Below are positions 21,416 through 32,389 of a stretch of DNA of 64,000 nt, in pieces. A model generated the notes under the pieces. It made no database searches. It was given only the letters and a program-made list of their open reading frames with translations, and had not been told where the DNA came from. This DNA is from Sceloporus undulatus (taxonomy: Eukaryota > Chordata > Lepidosauria > Squamata > Phrynosomatidae), in NCBI RefSeq assembly GCF_019175285.1, contig NC_056523.1, positions 292,358,124-292,422,123 of the forward strand, read 5' to 3'. How positions within the stretch are numbered: the first letter of the stretch is position 1; every line of letters starts with the position of its first letter. Position numbers and translations under genes: made by a program.

Positions 21416-24400
21416 ACATGTACGTGTATGCATGCACACATACGCACACACATGTAAGAGAACATTCAGAAATATGCTAGGATGAATTTGCTAAATATTG
21501 CTTAGATCCACTATGACTTTGATTCCACATTAAAAGTAGTGTTGGGCCTCTCCAGTTTGGATAGGTAAGTTCCAGCGTGTTCAATATATGGTGTGGACAC
21601 ATTCGTTGGAGAGGCAAAGGCAATTTGCCAGACTCATGACTATCCCAACTGATTAGAGCTGCCAAAGAAGGGCTGGTCAGGTGGGAGATAGAAACGGTAA
21701 CTGCTACTTTCAAAGAGGGCTATATTTCAATCCCACAAAAAGAAGTAATTGTAAAAGCCCTGTTGAGGAAACCTTCACTGGACCCCCACTATCTTAGACA
21801 ATTATCAGCTCTTTTTTTAAAAAAAAATGGCCATGGGCAGCTGAGATCAAGTTGTTTCACATAGCATTTGGCCCCTTAAACAACTCTGATTGTTGTAACT
21901 GTCTGGAATTATTTTTTAAGTGTTCTAACTTGTTTTTAAATGTTTTTATTCATGTATTTAATGTTTTAATTGTCTGTTGTACATGATCATGGGGGCCCTG
22001 CGGGGTTGAGAGGTGATAATTATGGAATGGATCCGAAACATTACCAATCTTGACAGCTTTAAAAAGGCTGCCAAGACAGTTCTTTTCTGACAGGCCTTCC
22101 CTGAGTAACTCACTTGGTCACCCACTGATATGGACCATCACACGGAATACCCCAGGATGCCCATCTCTCTATTGCTGTCTGACTGTTTTAATAACCTAGA
22201 TGATATTTTATTACTGTTAATTCTAATGTTGTTGTTTTGGAAGGAGGGATAATGGGCTTTATTTTATTTTGTATTGTTGTATTTTAGTGTGTTGTAAGCC
22301 GCCTCGATCTTGTCGGAGAGGCAGAATAAAAATAAAATTTGATGATGATGATGATGATTATTACTTGAATGCTGTAAATGCTTTATAAAAAAAGAACACT
22401 ACAGTTTAAAATTGTAAAGCTGTAATCAGATTCTGTGGAAAGGCTGCTTCCACAATACAGGACCTTGTATTGTTAATAAAGCATGTTTTGAGGACTGAGG
22501 GAATTTATAAAAATTTCTGGAAATTGAAATGAGAGTGGAGGAAATGGGAATCTATAAACATTAGGTGGGAGAAGGACTTTTTTGTAGTTTTCATGGGGTT
22601 GCAGTGGGAAGAAGTGGTGGAAAGATTTCAGTGCACAAGCAAGCTTCGATTTGCAAGAAATCTGGATTGCATTTGCTTTGTTTCAGAGTAAGGTTTCCCT
22701 GTCCCCTTGCACAGCACCAGGGTTTCTGAACACTGAGCCCAGTATCTTAATTTTTGGCTTTTTGCCAGTATATTCAACAACACTTACTTTAATTTATTAT
22801 AAATTATTGAAAACAATACATAACTAAATATATATTGTGATTTACTCAAAAGGGTAAGATTGAAAACAGTTTCCCCAAGGAAATTGTTTGAAAACTTTAA
22901 GATATTTAGAGACTTAATTTTTAGTGACTTCTTTTTATTTTGTCCCTTTCACTTATATTTCTGAAAACCCATTGACTCTTACCTTTTATTTTATTTTATT
23001 TTATTTAGTATTTTGAACATGTTGAAGAAGCTGTGTGGGCAGTTGAGACCTTAAAGGAATCTGGGCTGCCCGTTGCAGCTAGTCTGTGCATTGGTCCAGA
23101 AGGAGACATGCATGGTATAACGCCTGGAGAATGTGCTGTTCGACTTGTAAATGCTGGTAAGATTCTTTGTTTCTTTTCTCCATTGATACTTGGTGAAAAA
23201 TATTAGCAGCATAAGATGAGCTGAAGCAGTAGATACACATTCTACATAAGCTACACTTAGGTAGATTGAAGAAAAAATCTAGAGCCAGGCCTACCACTAG
23301 GCAGATGAAACAACTGCCCCAGGCTATATAAGCTAGTAGGAGCATTGAGAACAACCTCCTGACTGTTACTCCTGACCTCACAAGCAGTTTCACTTCATAG
23401 CTTGTGAGGTATATGTGTACTGTACAATGGCTGGAATCCTATTATTATTATTATTATTATTATTATGTTTTATTTATATAGCGCTGCAGATATGCACAGT
23501 GCTGTACATGCAAACAATAAAATAGATAAGAGTAAACCTGCCCATGGCTTACAGTCTAAGAAATAATAGCATAATGCATACAAATAATACATAACAATAT
23601 AGGAAAGGGTTCAGTAAAACAGGCAACAAATTAACAACATCAAATAGCAAATAATAGTCACGCAATGCCTGGGAACGCTTCTCTGAACAGGATGGTCTTC
23701 AACTCAGTTTTGAAACTAGTTAAAGAAGTGATGAGCCATGTTCATGGGGGAAGGAGGTTCCAAGAGTGAGGGGCAGCAAGTGAAAAGGGATGAATCCGGG
23801 ACGGGACAGAGAAAATCCTGGGCTGAGACAGCAGACCTTGACTACCAGAACGGAGGGCCTGAGCGAGAAGGTGAGGAGAAAGAAGGTTTGATAGATAAGG
23901 AGGGGCCAGCCCATGGAGGGCTTTAAAAGTCAACAACAGGAGCTTATACTGAATGCGGAAAGGGAGGGGGAGCCAGTGAAGGGATGCCAACAAAGGAGAG
24001 ATATGGTCAGAGCGGTGGGCAGATGTAATAATGCGTGCTGCAGCTGAATGCTGGATAGAAATTAAAGGATGGAGGTGAGAAAGAGGAAGCCCAGCCAGAA
24101 GAATGTTACAGAAATCAAGTTGTGATACCACTAGGGCATGGACCAGAATCTTGGCAGTAGAGACAGAGAGATATGGTCAGAGTTTGTCAATATTGTATGA
24201 AAAGAGTCTACATGCCTTAGCTGTGGTCTGGATCTGGGGGATACACAACAGAGAGGAATAAAAAATAAAACGAAGACTACGGGTTTGCTGGACTGGTCGA
24301 ATAGAAATGTCATCAACAGAAACAGAAAAGGAGTGTTGAAGAGTAGACTTAGACATATTGAGCTTCAAGCGTCGATGCCGCATCTACTGAGAGACAGCTG

Positions 24401-27400
24401 TAAGACAAGATGAACCTTGCTGTTCAAGACCAGGAGGAAGGTCAGGGGTGGAAAGATACAGCTGAGTGTCATCGGCGTACAAATGATAGGAAAAGCCAAA
24501 AGAACTAGTGAGTTTTCCTAGGGACAGTGTGTAGAGAGAAAACAGAAGGGGACCCAGAACAGAGCCCTGGGAAACTCCAACAGATAGGGGAACAGAAGAT
24601 GAAACCTGACCACCTGTGACCACTGCAAAAGATCTATCTGTCTAATTAGATCTAAACCAGCCAAGAACAGAGTCTGAGGACTATTGGTTATTCCTGACAA
24701 GACTAGAATCATTGAATCACTAGAACATGTAAGTCAGTGTAGTTGATTCAGTGGGTTTACTTTGCTCAAGAATAGGATTGTGAACAATGTGTCCCTAAGG
24801 CCCCTAAACTAGTCTGCTGCCTCAGAGGTATTGGAGGATAAAATCCTATCACCAATGTTTAAGTTAAGAATTAACTACTAGTCTAGTCAACTTGTGCAGA
24901 TAAACTGTGGGGTGGCAAGTGTTTTGAGTGCATGCAGAGGAAGTGGTTTGACATTCCTGAAGAATGAATCTAGACATTATGGAAGTCTTTTCTACTTATT
25001 CTTTAGGAGCTTCTATTGTTGGAGTAAACTGCCATTTTGACCCAGCCACTAGCCTCAAAACTGTGAAACTCATGAAAGAAGGTTTGGCTGCTGCTAAAGT
25101 AAAAGCACATTTGATGACACAACCGCTTGCTTTTCATACTCCTGACTGTGGAAAGCAGGGTTTCATTGACCTCCCAGAATTTCCTTTTGGTAAGACCTGA
25201 ATATTCTTGTTCTTGGTAGATATCAAGTTGAAAGAATAATAACACAGTACATCAAATACCATTAAAACTTTTTTCTTATGTCCATGGGAATTAATGTCAT
25301 TGAAGACATAAGACTTGTATTACAGAAGGTATATGTATTGTGGGGTTAAGAATGAAACCAATTTTGTACTAGTTAAGTTATGATGTGGGCATGGTTTTCT
25401 TACACATTGATTTATTTCCTTTTTTTAAAAAACAAAACTAATGTTAAAGTGCTTTACTATTCTACCATTAGAATCCTAAAAGAAGAGGAGGGGAGAAATG
25501 GTAAATGTAATGAAAGGAACCAAGGTGAACAGAAACCTCCATACCACTTTTAGTTCTGTTAAGCTATGGTGTGGACTTGTCTTCCTACCATCTCCTCTAT
25601 GAATACCTTGAATCCCAATTCTGGGGGAAAGGCGGGATAGAAATAAAGTAATTGACAGTTGAAACTCAGCATCTCCTTCCATCTTGCTCTTCCAGTAGCC
25701 ATGATCTCTGTCTTGCACTTTTATTTATTTTTTTAAATTATAGCCATGTAGCCTAAAAGAACAAAAAGAAAGCGATCTTAATGCTAAAAGAACAAAAAAA
25801 AAAAAATTCAGTCTGGTAACCAAAAGTTTAATTGAGAAAATGAACTTCAGTGGAAGACCAATATAGTAAAAGTCACACTCTCATTACAAACATAATCAGT
25901 GGGACCCCAAAAATACAATAGGAGGTATGTCAGGATCTTGTCTAGATCCTTCATAGTTGCTCTTCCAAGTCCAACTCTCTGCTGATTTTCCTGACTGCAG
26001 TCTCTTTTCTGTTTAACGACTGAGCCAAAATATGCATGCTTCTCCTGAAGAAGGCAGATGAATTATAAATGTATACATGTGAAAATAAGAAAAAAGTACT
26101 TTAAAAAAACAGTTTGAGTTATTTTGTGAAACACTTGAAAGGAAAGTGTTTCTGTATTGGAGACTTTTCCTCCAAGAATGACCCTTTCGATTGACTGCTT
26201 TCTGGAGTATGGAAGAATACATTCATAGATAGATGACTTCTTTCACTGCCTGGAATTTGTTAAGGAACTAGAAAGTATATCAGATGCAATGTCTAAAGAA
26301 AACAAGAATGTTTTGTATATTTCAGGTATAATAATGACAGTTTTATCAAATCTGTGCAAAATATTAACTGAATATTCAAGTAACAATGAAGTAAAAGCAA
26401 TTGATTGTCATCAACAGCTTTGGAACCAAGAATCCTAACCAGATGGGATGTCCACAAATATGCAAGGGAGGCATATAACTTAGGGATCAGATATATTGGA
26501 GGGTGCTGTGGATTTGAGCCATATCACATCAGAGCAATTGCTGAGGAGCTGGCCCCTGAAAGAGGCTTCTTACCATGTGCGTCTGAAAAACATGGCAGCT
26601 GGGGGAGCGATTTGAGCATGCATACCAAGCCATGGGTCAGAGCGAGGTAAGTTTATTTTTAACTTTGGCACTTAAACAGCCCACTGAACATACTTCCTTC
26701 TTAGAAATTGTTGCCCCAGATAGCAAAGTACTTAGAAGAAGTAGAACTCTGTGTCATTATTCCAAACTGTGTATGCTAGAAGTTTTGTAAGTGAAATTTA
26801 TAGACATTTATCAAGATGGCAGCAAAAGAGTGTGAGATCCTGAGCATATAAATTAAGATCATTTAAGTAATCAAAAATATAGATCAAGATTAGATTAACT
26901 CAATTCTGTTTGAATGGAGTTAAATCTCAGGTTTACTGTAGACTAACTTTTATCCAGCAGTTGTACGATCATAAACCTCATTAGGATTAATAGGCAGTAG
27001 AAATGCTGCCCTTTCACACTGAACTGGCAGGGTGTTTTGTGCAATAAATCTGGGGAAATTGAATTCAGTCAGAATACTGACTACTTAATCTATATGATAA
27101 GTAGTTTCCCTGAGAAAAGAACATCTACATTCAAAACATGTTGGGAAATTTAGACCAATTTGATATTAAATCTGAGTTGCCTTCTTTTTTTATTTACTTT
27201 GTGTTATTGCTCTCCTGGTTGCAACTAAGCCATGGGTTAATAGAAATTATTTACACAGAATTGCTATGCAACTTTGAAGCTTGTTGGGTGGTCTGACTTG
27301 AAACCTCATTTAAACTGATTACAAGGGGAAAATTCAGTTACAAAAAAGGTATGCAATGTTTAAACAAGGACTGGGATGTGATTGGCATAAAATACAACTT

Positions 27401-27892
27401 GCCCTAAATGTGGTGATATTGCCATTTCACTACTGAAAAAAACTGGATTGTCTAAATGACACTTGTCTTTTAGGTTATCATAGATTGAGGAGTATTTTTG
27501 TTTCATTTTGATCACTGTTTTCAGCTACAGAAGTAATTTCTAGTAACAGTCTGTCCATATCCTGGAATGTCTTAAAGCAAGTAATAAAAATAGATTTTTC
27601 CACATTTAGGGTTAGAATTAGATTCTTTATGACTATCTGTTGACAGACATAATCATGTTTTGTGTAAATGAACAATAGATTTTGTCTCTCTGTACCCAGG
27701 GCTAGGAAAGAGTACTGGGAGAATCTGCTGCCTGCTTCAGGCCGCCCCTATTGCCCTTCACAGTCAAAACCAGACGAGTGGGGAGTGACCAAAGGAGATG
27801 CTGAGCTGATTCAGCAGAAAGAAGCAACAACTGAGCAACAGCTGAAAGAGCTCTTCAACAAACAGACATTCAAATCCAAAGTAAAGGCATAA
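6840..27892 (+). CDS. BHMT: Betaine-homocysteine S-methyltransferase, complete 8-exon gene
   Basis: BHMT moves a methyl group from betaine to homocysteine, giving dimethylglycine and methionine; it is a zinc-dependent cytosolic TIM-barrel enzyme, mainly of liver and kidney. Coding exons: 6840-6875, 13090-13222, 14432-14550, 21025-21216, 23009-23156, 25007-25189, 26418-26646 and 27700-27892. They sum to 1233 nt (410 residues plus TAA); human BHMT is 406. All introns have GT-AG ends and phases agree. Zinc ligands are Cys218 (GVNCHFD) and Cys300-Cys301 (GGCCGFEP). Betaine-site residues known from human match as Asp27, Trp45, Tyr78, Glu160 and Tyr161. The ATG at 6840 has A at -3 and G at +4 and follows a TATA promoter. 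The C-terminal dimerisation tail (EYWENL, then [13 protein letters not shown]) is present. Mammalian BHMT2 is shorter at the C-terminus, so this is BHMT. No disabling change is seen. Confidence 0.98.
6893..7057. mobile_element. Palindromic MITE at the start of BHMT intron 1
   Basis: About 165 bp, an almost perfect hairpin: ACTGCATCTGTACTTGGG and CAGTTTGAGACTACTTCTAC on the left, mirrored by GTAGTCTCAAACTAC on the right. Arms contain CTATGGAATTCTGGAAAC and ACTACAGTTCCCAGAATTCC. It lies about 18 bases from the exon 1 donor. Confidence 0.85.
7404..7495 (+). repeat. L2 LINE 3' end fragment with (AAT)n tail
   Basis: GAGGAAGGTGGGATATAAAC followed by an AAT run at about 7450-7491 is the usual L2-type 3' terminus, as at 47160. 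Confidence 0.7.
7589..7800. mobile_element. Palindromic MITE, full-length copy
   Basis: Begins CTGCATCTGCACTGCAGAAA and ends with an inverted form (CCTGGATTATTTCAGC). Interior AGTTTTGTGAGACTTTTCGC, TCTCTGTTGGAGAGCTCTGG and ACTACAGTTCCCAGAATTCC. About 210 bp, close to the length of the copy at 4588. Confidence 0.85.
8075..8284 (+). repeat. tRNA-type squamate SINE (Sauria-like)
   Basis: Head TGTGGTGTAGTGGTTTGAGT with A/B-box-like words (GGGTTCAAAGTCC), body GACAAGTCACAGGCTCTCAG and AAGGGCAAACCTCCTC, tail GAGTCAACTTCAAAACACAT. Complete but diverged. Confidence 0.85.
8345..8580. repeat. Short hairpin element, full copy
   Basis: AGAGATCTTGTAGCCCCTTT ... AAGTTGGCAGCATGAGCTTT on the left is mirrored by CTCATGCTGCCAACTTATTT ... 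AAAGGGGCTACAAGATCTCT on the right. It shows the unexpanded centre that became the 33-bp array at 2707-2885. Confidence 0.85.
9186..10065 (+). mobile_element. L2-clade LINE, 5'-truncated, in BHMT intron 1
   Basis: Encodes the C-terminal part of the L2 second protein: [75 protein letters not shown] frame break occurs near 9720. The 3' UTR ends GTGTTGTGAGCTGCTTTGAT and a (TTTA)n tail. Non-functional. Confidence 0.9.
10066..13089. other. BHMT intron 1, no clear feature
   Basis: No host exon or confident transposon is visible. 11160-11560 is somewhat repeat-like (TATTTTATTTCAG near 11230, runs of low divergence text) but I could not place it in a family. Confidence 0.4.
13090..13222 (+). CDS. BHMT: BHMT coding exon 2
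   Basis: Encodes residues 13-56 plus the first base of Val57. Begins [18 protein letters not shown]. Carries Asp27 and Trp45, which line the betaine pocket in human BHMT. The acceptor TTGTTTTAG follows a run of T; the donor is GTTGGT, weaker than usual at +3 to +5. Confidence 0.95.
14432..14550 (+). CDS. BHMT: BHMT coding exon 3
   Basis: Completes Val57 and encodes residues 58-96 ([20 protein letters not shown], then YASDD). Tyr78 is a betaine-site residue. Acceptor TTTTGCAG, donor GTGAGT, phase 0 at the end. Confidence 0.96.
15322..15933 (-). mobile_element. Solo LTR of an LTR retrotransposon, fossil
   Basis: 612 bp bounded by TGTCA and TGACA and flanked by the same five bases, ATATT, at 15317-15321 and 15934-15938. 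Read on the - strand it has a TATA box (TATATAAACCC near 15680) followed by a poly(A) signal (AATAAAG near 15575), the order expected of U3-R-U5. No internal region is attached, so it arose by LTR-LTR recombination. Ty3/Gypsy and ERV origins both remain possible. The matching ends and duplication suggest moderate age. It lies in BHMT intron 3, antisense to the gene. Confidence 0.75.
17238..17594. mobile_element. hAT-type non-autonomous transposon with exact 8-bp target duplication
   Basis: 357 bp, GC-rich against an AT-rich intron. Ends CAGTAGTGTCACTAGG and, inverted, CAGTGGTGTCCCTGCA. ATTGAGCT flanks both sides (17230-17237 and 17595-17602). An 8-bp duplication with CAG-type ends is the hAT signature. 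No transposase. Confidence 0.85.
18010..19160 (+). mobile_element. Probable Penelope-like element 3' remnant
   Basis: Near 18290-18415 broken frames give [15 protein letters not shown] followed by [11 protein letters not shown]-like text, reminiscent of the end of Penelope-like proteins. After the nested MITE come the motifs GCATTCTCTGACGATGCCAG and CCAACAGTAGGCCAGTCACC, CAACAAGGATCAGGACTGAA. The family call rests on resemblance from memory; an alternative is another non-LTR element. Confidence 0.45.
18422..18643. mobile_element. Harbinger-like MITE nested in the Penelope-like remnant
   Basis: 222 bp palindrome. Ends GGCCTGTTACAGACTGCC and its inverted copy GGCAGTCTGTAACAGGCC are perfect over 18 bases. 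AAA flanks each side. Interior AATAAAGCTGCTT and GGAGGTATGCTATTTAAATG appear on both arms. Related copy at 50250. Confidence 0.8.
19161..21024. other. BHMT intron 3 remainder, no clear gene
   Basis: No exon or confident transposon except a short antisense L2-end-like word at 19925-19990 (TTATTTGTATCCCACTCCTT). Confidence 0.4.
21025..21216 (+). CDS. BHMT: BHMT coding exon 4
   Basis: Encodes residues 97-160: [20 protein letters not shown], then the [11 protein letters not shown] loop, ending FLIAE. Glu160, a betaine-contacting residue in human numbering 159, is the last codon. Acceptor TTATTTTAG, donor GTGAGT. Confidence 0.97.
21381..21455. repeat. (GT)n and related dinucleotide run in intron 4
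   Basis: About 26 bases of GT followed by interrupted GTAT and CACA steps. Simple sequence. Confidence 0.85.
21690..22365 (+). mobile_element. L2-clade LINE remnant in BHMT intron 4
   Basis: 21720-21815 reads, with breaks, as [16 protein letters not shown], the conserved L2 segment before the RT core. 22015-22365 gives the protein end ([10 protein letters not shown]-like) and 3' UTR with GTGTTGTAAGCCGCCTCGAT and a (GAT)n tail. The middle is deleted. Confidence 0.65.
23009..23156 (+). CDS. BHMT: BHMT coding exon 5
   Basis: Encodes residues 161-209 ([15 protein letters not shown], later [20 protein letters not shown]) plus one base of Gly210. The acceptor follows four TTTTA repeats; the donor is GTAAGA. 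Confidence 0.97.
23440..24715 (-). mobile_element. L2-clade LINE, reverse-strand copy in BHMT intron 5
   Basis: Starts on the + strand with (ATT)n at 23440-23466 and TTTATATAGCGCTGCAGA, the complement of the 3' end. On the - strand it encodes [20 protein letters not shown], then [15 protein letters not shown] with the RT catalytic YADD, and later [19 protein letters not shown] and [20 protein letters not shown]. Several frame breaks. This lineage differs from the L2 copies at 9.2 and 45.5 kb ([10 protein letters not shown] rather than YQYADDTQIC). Confidence 0.85.
25007..25189 (+). CDS. BHMT: BHMT coding exon 6, first zinc cysteine
   Basis: Completes Gly210 and encodes residues 211-270, ending FPF. 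Contains GVNCHFD with zinc ligand Cys218. Residue 240 is Lys at the place equivalent to human Arg239. Acceptor TTCTTTAG, donor GTAAGA. Confidence 0.97.
25190..26417. other. BHMT intron 6, no clear gene
   Basis: A short L2-end-like word (GGGGGAAAGGCGGGATAGAA) sits at 25622-25641. Otherwise nothing recognised. Confidence 0.45.
26418..26646 (+). CDS. BHMT: BHMT coding exon 7, paired zinc cysteines
   Basis: Encodes residues 271-346 plus two bases of Arg347. Contains [20 protein letters not shown] with Cys300 and Cys301, then SEKHGSWGS and TKPWVRA. Residue 271 is Ala where human has Gly. Acceptor CAACAG, donor GTAAGT. Confidence 0.97.
27700..27892 (+). CDS. BHMT: BHMT coding exon 8 and stop
   Basis: Encodes the C-terminal arm from Arg347 to residue 410 ([20 protein letters not shown]-like [20 protein letters not shown], ending FKSKVKA), then TAA at 27890-27892. 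The last few residues go slightly beyond the human end. The acceptor has a strong pyrimidine tract (TCTCTCTGTACCCAG). Confidence 0.97.
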
Positions 27893-28010
27893 ATTATTAG
27901 CAATTTCTTATGTACTGAAATAAATGCATTAATGTATAATTGACATTCATTGTGAAGATGATTGCAAACTGATCTCGCTAATTATAAGTTTAAAGTATAA
28001 TAAACCTGAG
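27893..28010 (+). other. BHMT: BHMT 3' UTR with two poly(A) signals
   Basis: AATAAA hexamers lie at 27919-27924 and 27999-28004. The first would give a very short 3' UTR, so the second or a later signal may be the main one. RNA evidence would be needed to place the cleavage site. Confidence 0.55.
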
Positions 28011-31000
28011 AAATGCAAATATTACACTGTAATATTTTCATTTATGAAAAGTATTCTTATCCATATGAATTTATGTGAAATTTCAGATATTAGAAGCATT
28101 CACAAGACATCAGAATTTATTGTAAACTCCCAATTTACAGTATGCACACTTCTGAGAATCTTTATCTTCTCCAATCTTCTTGAAATGATTGGGATTTAGG
28201 TATATACAAATGGTTAAACAGACCAACTATAGTGTAAAACTAGACACTAAAAAAATGTGTATTCCCTGAGATAAATCCGATGTATGCTTCAGCAATCAGA
28301 CTTACAAATTAAATCCATGTTTACTTTTCAGTGACCACTCACAAAGCAAAGCATGCTAAATTTATAATATTTAGGTGAGGACAATCACATGCTATGACTC
28401 TCATGTGTTAAAAACATTTACTCTAATTTGATGCTTAAGTGTATATCTTCAAAACTAGCAGAACAGACATGTCATGAAGTTTTGTCTTTCACTCTTCTGT
28501 AGGAGATGGGTCCCCTAAAGATCATCTAGCTGAGCTGCCACCACCCACTGATTTTAACCTACCCAGCCCTTAATCAGTAACTCAGTGAGACGTTATTGAG
28601 GAACTTGACTTGTGCTTTTTCTGCCTCTGACTCTGCAGAGGCATCTGCACATCCCAAGCAAAAGCTACATGCAGGAATCTGGGAGGAAAGCAGATATTTA
28701 AAGAAGCCTTTAGTCTAAATGTTGAGGTGTTGAAATAAGTTACATGAAGACGTGGTTCTTCAAGCAGTTACTTGAAGTTACAAAATTACAAAAGCCTAAG
28801 TCATATTCAGCCAAAGGTAAACATAAACATAATTTTCCTATTGCACCCAGCTAATACATGTTTTGTGTAGCTGATGGAGTCTGAGTCCCTGATGTTCATG
28901 GGGAAATTTGGAGTCTAGACCTGCATTGTCCAGCCTACAGTCAGCACTCCCATTAGGTGCAGTAGGAATCTCAGTCCTAAGTCTCACTTTGCTCAACTCT
29001 CTGCCTCATGTTCCTCCTCGGGTTTTTATAACCTCTTTGGGAGGCATCTTGAAAAGTTGCTCTTCTGCTCATTCTCATTGGTCAGTTATCTCTCATGGTC
29101 TCTGTGCCCCTGACTCCCAATAAATTTAACTTAACCCAATACATCATTAACCATTTGTTTACTTGAAAGGGAGACTATACCCCTCAGCTGTGCTGCCCAG
29201 ATAATGGGGAGAGCCCATCACAAGTCCTATGGCTGGGGTTGGGAATTTTTGCAGAACTTCTAAAGCCCCATCAGCATTCCATGGTAGGATAGGAGATCAG
29301 GTACAGATTATTTACAATTTACCTTCATTGACTCTTGATGGGGGTGGCAGCTTTGCAGGGGACACATCAGGGAAGCAAGAGGGCTTATAACTATTTGGAT
29401 CCTTGTGTGTCTCAACATACTCTTAAACAGCCATTTTCACCCCTCTCAGTTGTTGCTTTATTAGTAGCACTTTGATAGAGCCTCCAGCAGTGTAAGTTAT
29501 ATTCTGTAAGTCTAACTCTTTCTCTGCTGGTGGACCACCATGTGGCTTCCTACAGTCATTGAGCTTTCCATCTACCAACTATTCCAGTAGCTGATTGCTT
29601 TTCAGTTTTCTGTTTACTGTCTAGTGAACATTTTTAGGATTGAAGTCAAAGCAGGACTTAACTTTCTCTGGGTTCCCCAGCCCGACCCATTTCCAAGTAG
29701 AGCATTATTTATGAAAATAAAATGGTACAGGTACTTTTTGGAAAATATGTTTTGTTCATTCATTACAATGTTTTGCTCATTTGCTACATCTATAATTTTA
29801 AAATTGAGTGGAAAACTGAAGAATATAAGACCTCTAATAAGTCATTTTAAAGTATGTATTATACATACATTGCAGTCCATTCCAATATCTTGCACTGGTG
29901 CACCAATCAAGTAGCTGAGATTATTTCTGTCACATCTCTAGGCTTTAGTGCTAGCTCTGAAAATGAGCTCTACATAGCAATGAGGTGTTGAAACAAGTTA
30001 AAATGCTCTTGTATGTAGCTATATATTTCTTGTATGTAGCTATATATTTCAATAATATCTGATGTATGAGGCTTCATATGTTGATATAGATCCAAGATCA
30101 ATGTTCTTTATAAATACCAATATCAATAAAGATTTATAAATTGAGTAACTGTCAGTTGTACTAAAGAGTGAAATTATGTTCAAAACGAATGTGGTTTGGA
30201 AAAATGTAAATACAAAAAAAAAATACATTGGTTAGAATCCTACTTCTGATATATGCTTGTGTAACCTGGGTTATGTGCACATACATCCCTTTTCAGCCAT
30301 TATCAATGGAGGTGTACAGTATCTCTTCATGTAACATGCCACCCCCGGAAGGCAGCTTCCAACTACTGGAGTGTACTGCTGTGGCTGTTTTGTGGGTAGG
30401 GGTGGGTACAAGATACAGATTTTAATAAAGCACATTTTTTCTTGAAACAATGCACATGGGAAGCACACACATTGTTTTAAAGGAAAACCCGACCTGTGTG
30501 AATGTGACAGACCTTTAAATCAGGAATGGGAATCATGAAATTGTGTGAGATTACAGGTTACTGCCATAGCCAGGTAAAGATCAAGGATATCTTCCAACAA
30601 GCTCTGCTAGAGCCCTCTGCAGGTTTTCATGGATGCTGTCATAATTCTGGCTATGTTTGTCTAATCCCTATTGCTGTCTGTAGAGAGCAAGAGAATGACT
30701 ATGTGGGGGGTGGGGGCAGGCTACTGGGGAGGGGGTGCTTTGAATGTTGCAGAAGAAAGACTCATACCAACCCTTGCAATGACAAAAAATCCACAAGGAT
30801 AAGGTGGACTTACTCTTGAGTATGTCACTAATGATGCTGGCCATACATTGTTACTGTTCTCAGAGTTCCACAGTGTAGAATTCTACATGCTGAGCCTATA
30901 TTTAAGTTAACTTACTTTTTCCCTTTGTGCATCTTACTCCAAGAAAATAAGCTTTTCTTGATGTTCTGGAGCAACAGCCTTTCAGCCTCAGTGTTTTTAT

Positions 31001-31160
31001 TCATTGCACATCCTTGAAGCCAAATAGCATGAACTGTTTTTGTAAAGGTTTTGTAAAGGCAAGTTTACTTTATATCAAAGCTCAGAAATATTATTGGCCA
31101 AGTGTCTGGGAGATGGTAGAAGTTGCAATCCAAAAATGTAACGAGCTCTGCTTTATACAT
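28011..31160. other. Region downstream of BHMT, no gene seen
   Basis: Mostly single-copy-looking AT-rich DNA. No reading frame with recognisable similarity, no clear transposon. May include longer BHMT 3' UTR forms. Confidence 0.45.
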
Positions 31161-31161
31161 T

Positions 31162-31300
31162 TGTTGGGTTATTGTGTGCCTTCAAGTTGTTTCCAAGTTA
31201 TGATGATCCTAAGGTAAAACTATCACAGGGGTTTCTTGGCAAGGTTTGTCCAGAGGGGGTTTACCATTGCCTTCCTCTGAGACTGAGATACACACAGTTA
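31162..31300 (-). repeat. tRNA-type SINE, tail and body only
   Basis: TTATTGTGTGCCTTCAAGTT, TTTCTTGGCAAGGTTTGTCC and TTTACCATTGCCTTCCTCTG. The head is missing. Confidence 0.8.
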
Positions 31301-31404
31301 ATACACTGGGCTATAGCATCCAATGTCCACAAGTAGGAGCAGACTGAATGAAATCATATTACAATATCCCATGTCTATCAAGTCTTTATAGGTTTAGTGG
31401 AGTA

Positions 31405-31525
31405 GAACCAGTGTAGCACAGTGGTTTGAGTACTGGACTACAACTTTGGAGACCAAGGTTTGATTTCCTCCTCAGCCATGAAGCCCACTGAGTGAGTCAC
31501 ATGCTCTCAGCCTCAGGGGGACTAA
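31405..31525 (+). repeat. tRNA-type SINE, head half
   Basis: ACCAGTGTAGCACAGTGGTT, GTACTGGACTACAACTTTGG, GTGAGTCACATGCTCTCAGC. Stops before the tail. Confidence 0.8.
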
Positions 31526-32389
31526 CAGATCAGGATTGGGAAGATATATAATTACTTAATAATATATTAATCTTTTATTCACTATTTTGATAGGTTTGAA
31601 GCTGGAAAAACTATACAAGCAAACATTAAGAAGTGTCATTCCTGCTTCTTGCTCACTAGCTTCTGTGATCCAGAAGAAATAACACGTTCAGAAGAATGAT
31701 GGGTTTAATAAACTAAAATCACTAGAGGAACTTGATGAATTTGTATGTAAAGTTTAAAAGTCATTAAACCAGAATAAGATCAAGCAATCATACATATTTC
31801 ACAACTGTAGTAGTCAGATATTATAAAGTTAATATTGATGTCATCCTCATTGGAAAGCCTACCACCACCAGCATCAACCATTTGCCTTCCCATAGCCATT
31901 GCAACTGATAGAAAGTTTGCCACTATTAGTGACACTGTTCAACACAAAATTCTAAAGAAAAACTAGGCAGACAGGCTGGGAAGAATTGGCAATAAAGAAG
32001 AAAGCATTGTTTAATGAACTCCAGCATATAGGCTGCAGAACAAGCAAACATGCTCTACTAGTCCAACTTCTTTATTGTTGCATTTACAAACTCTTGCATA
32101 AAGAGGCCAACTAACATAATTACTTAAAGAACAAGAAAGTAAGATGTTAAAATTGGCTAATATAAAAGCCAAGTGATATTTGGCCATAAAGAAGTTATTC
32201 AAGTGAGAGAATCTATGGATTCCCATAGATGGATTCCCAGGAAAGTTTCTAAAAGAGGAAAGGGAAAGGGTGAACAGACCACAGTTCTTGTACTGATATA
32301 TTGCAAAATTTTGTTGCAACGATAGCAAACCCTATGATGAGACAATCCAAAATGAAACAAGAAACAAACTCCCAGGTCAAAAGATACTC

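Noticed and set aside
6840-27892. Assignment as BHMT2
   Set aside because: BHMT2 of mammals has a shorter C-terminus; this protein has the full BHMT arm and is 410 residues long.
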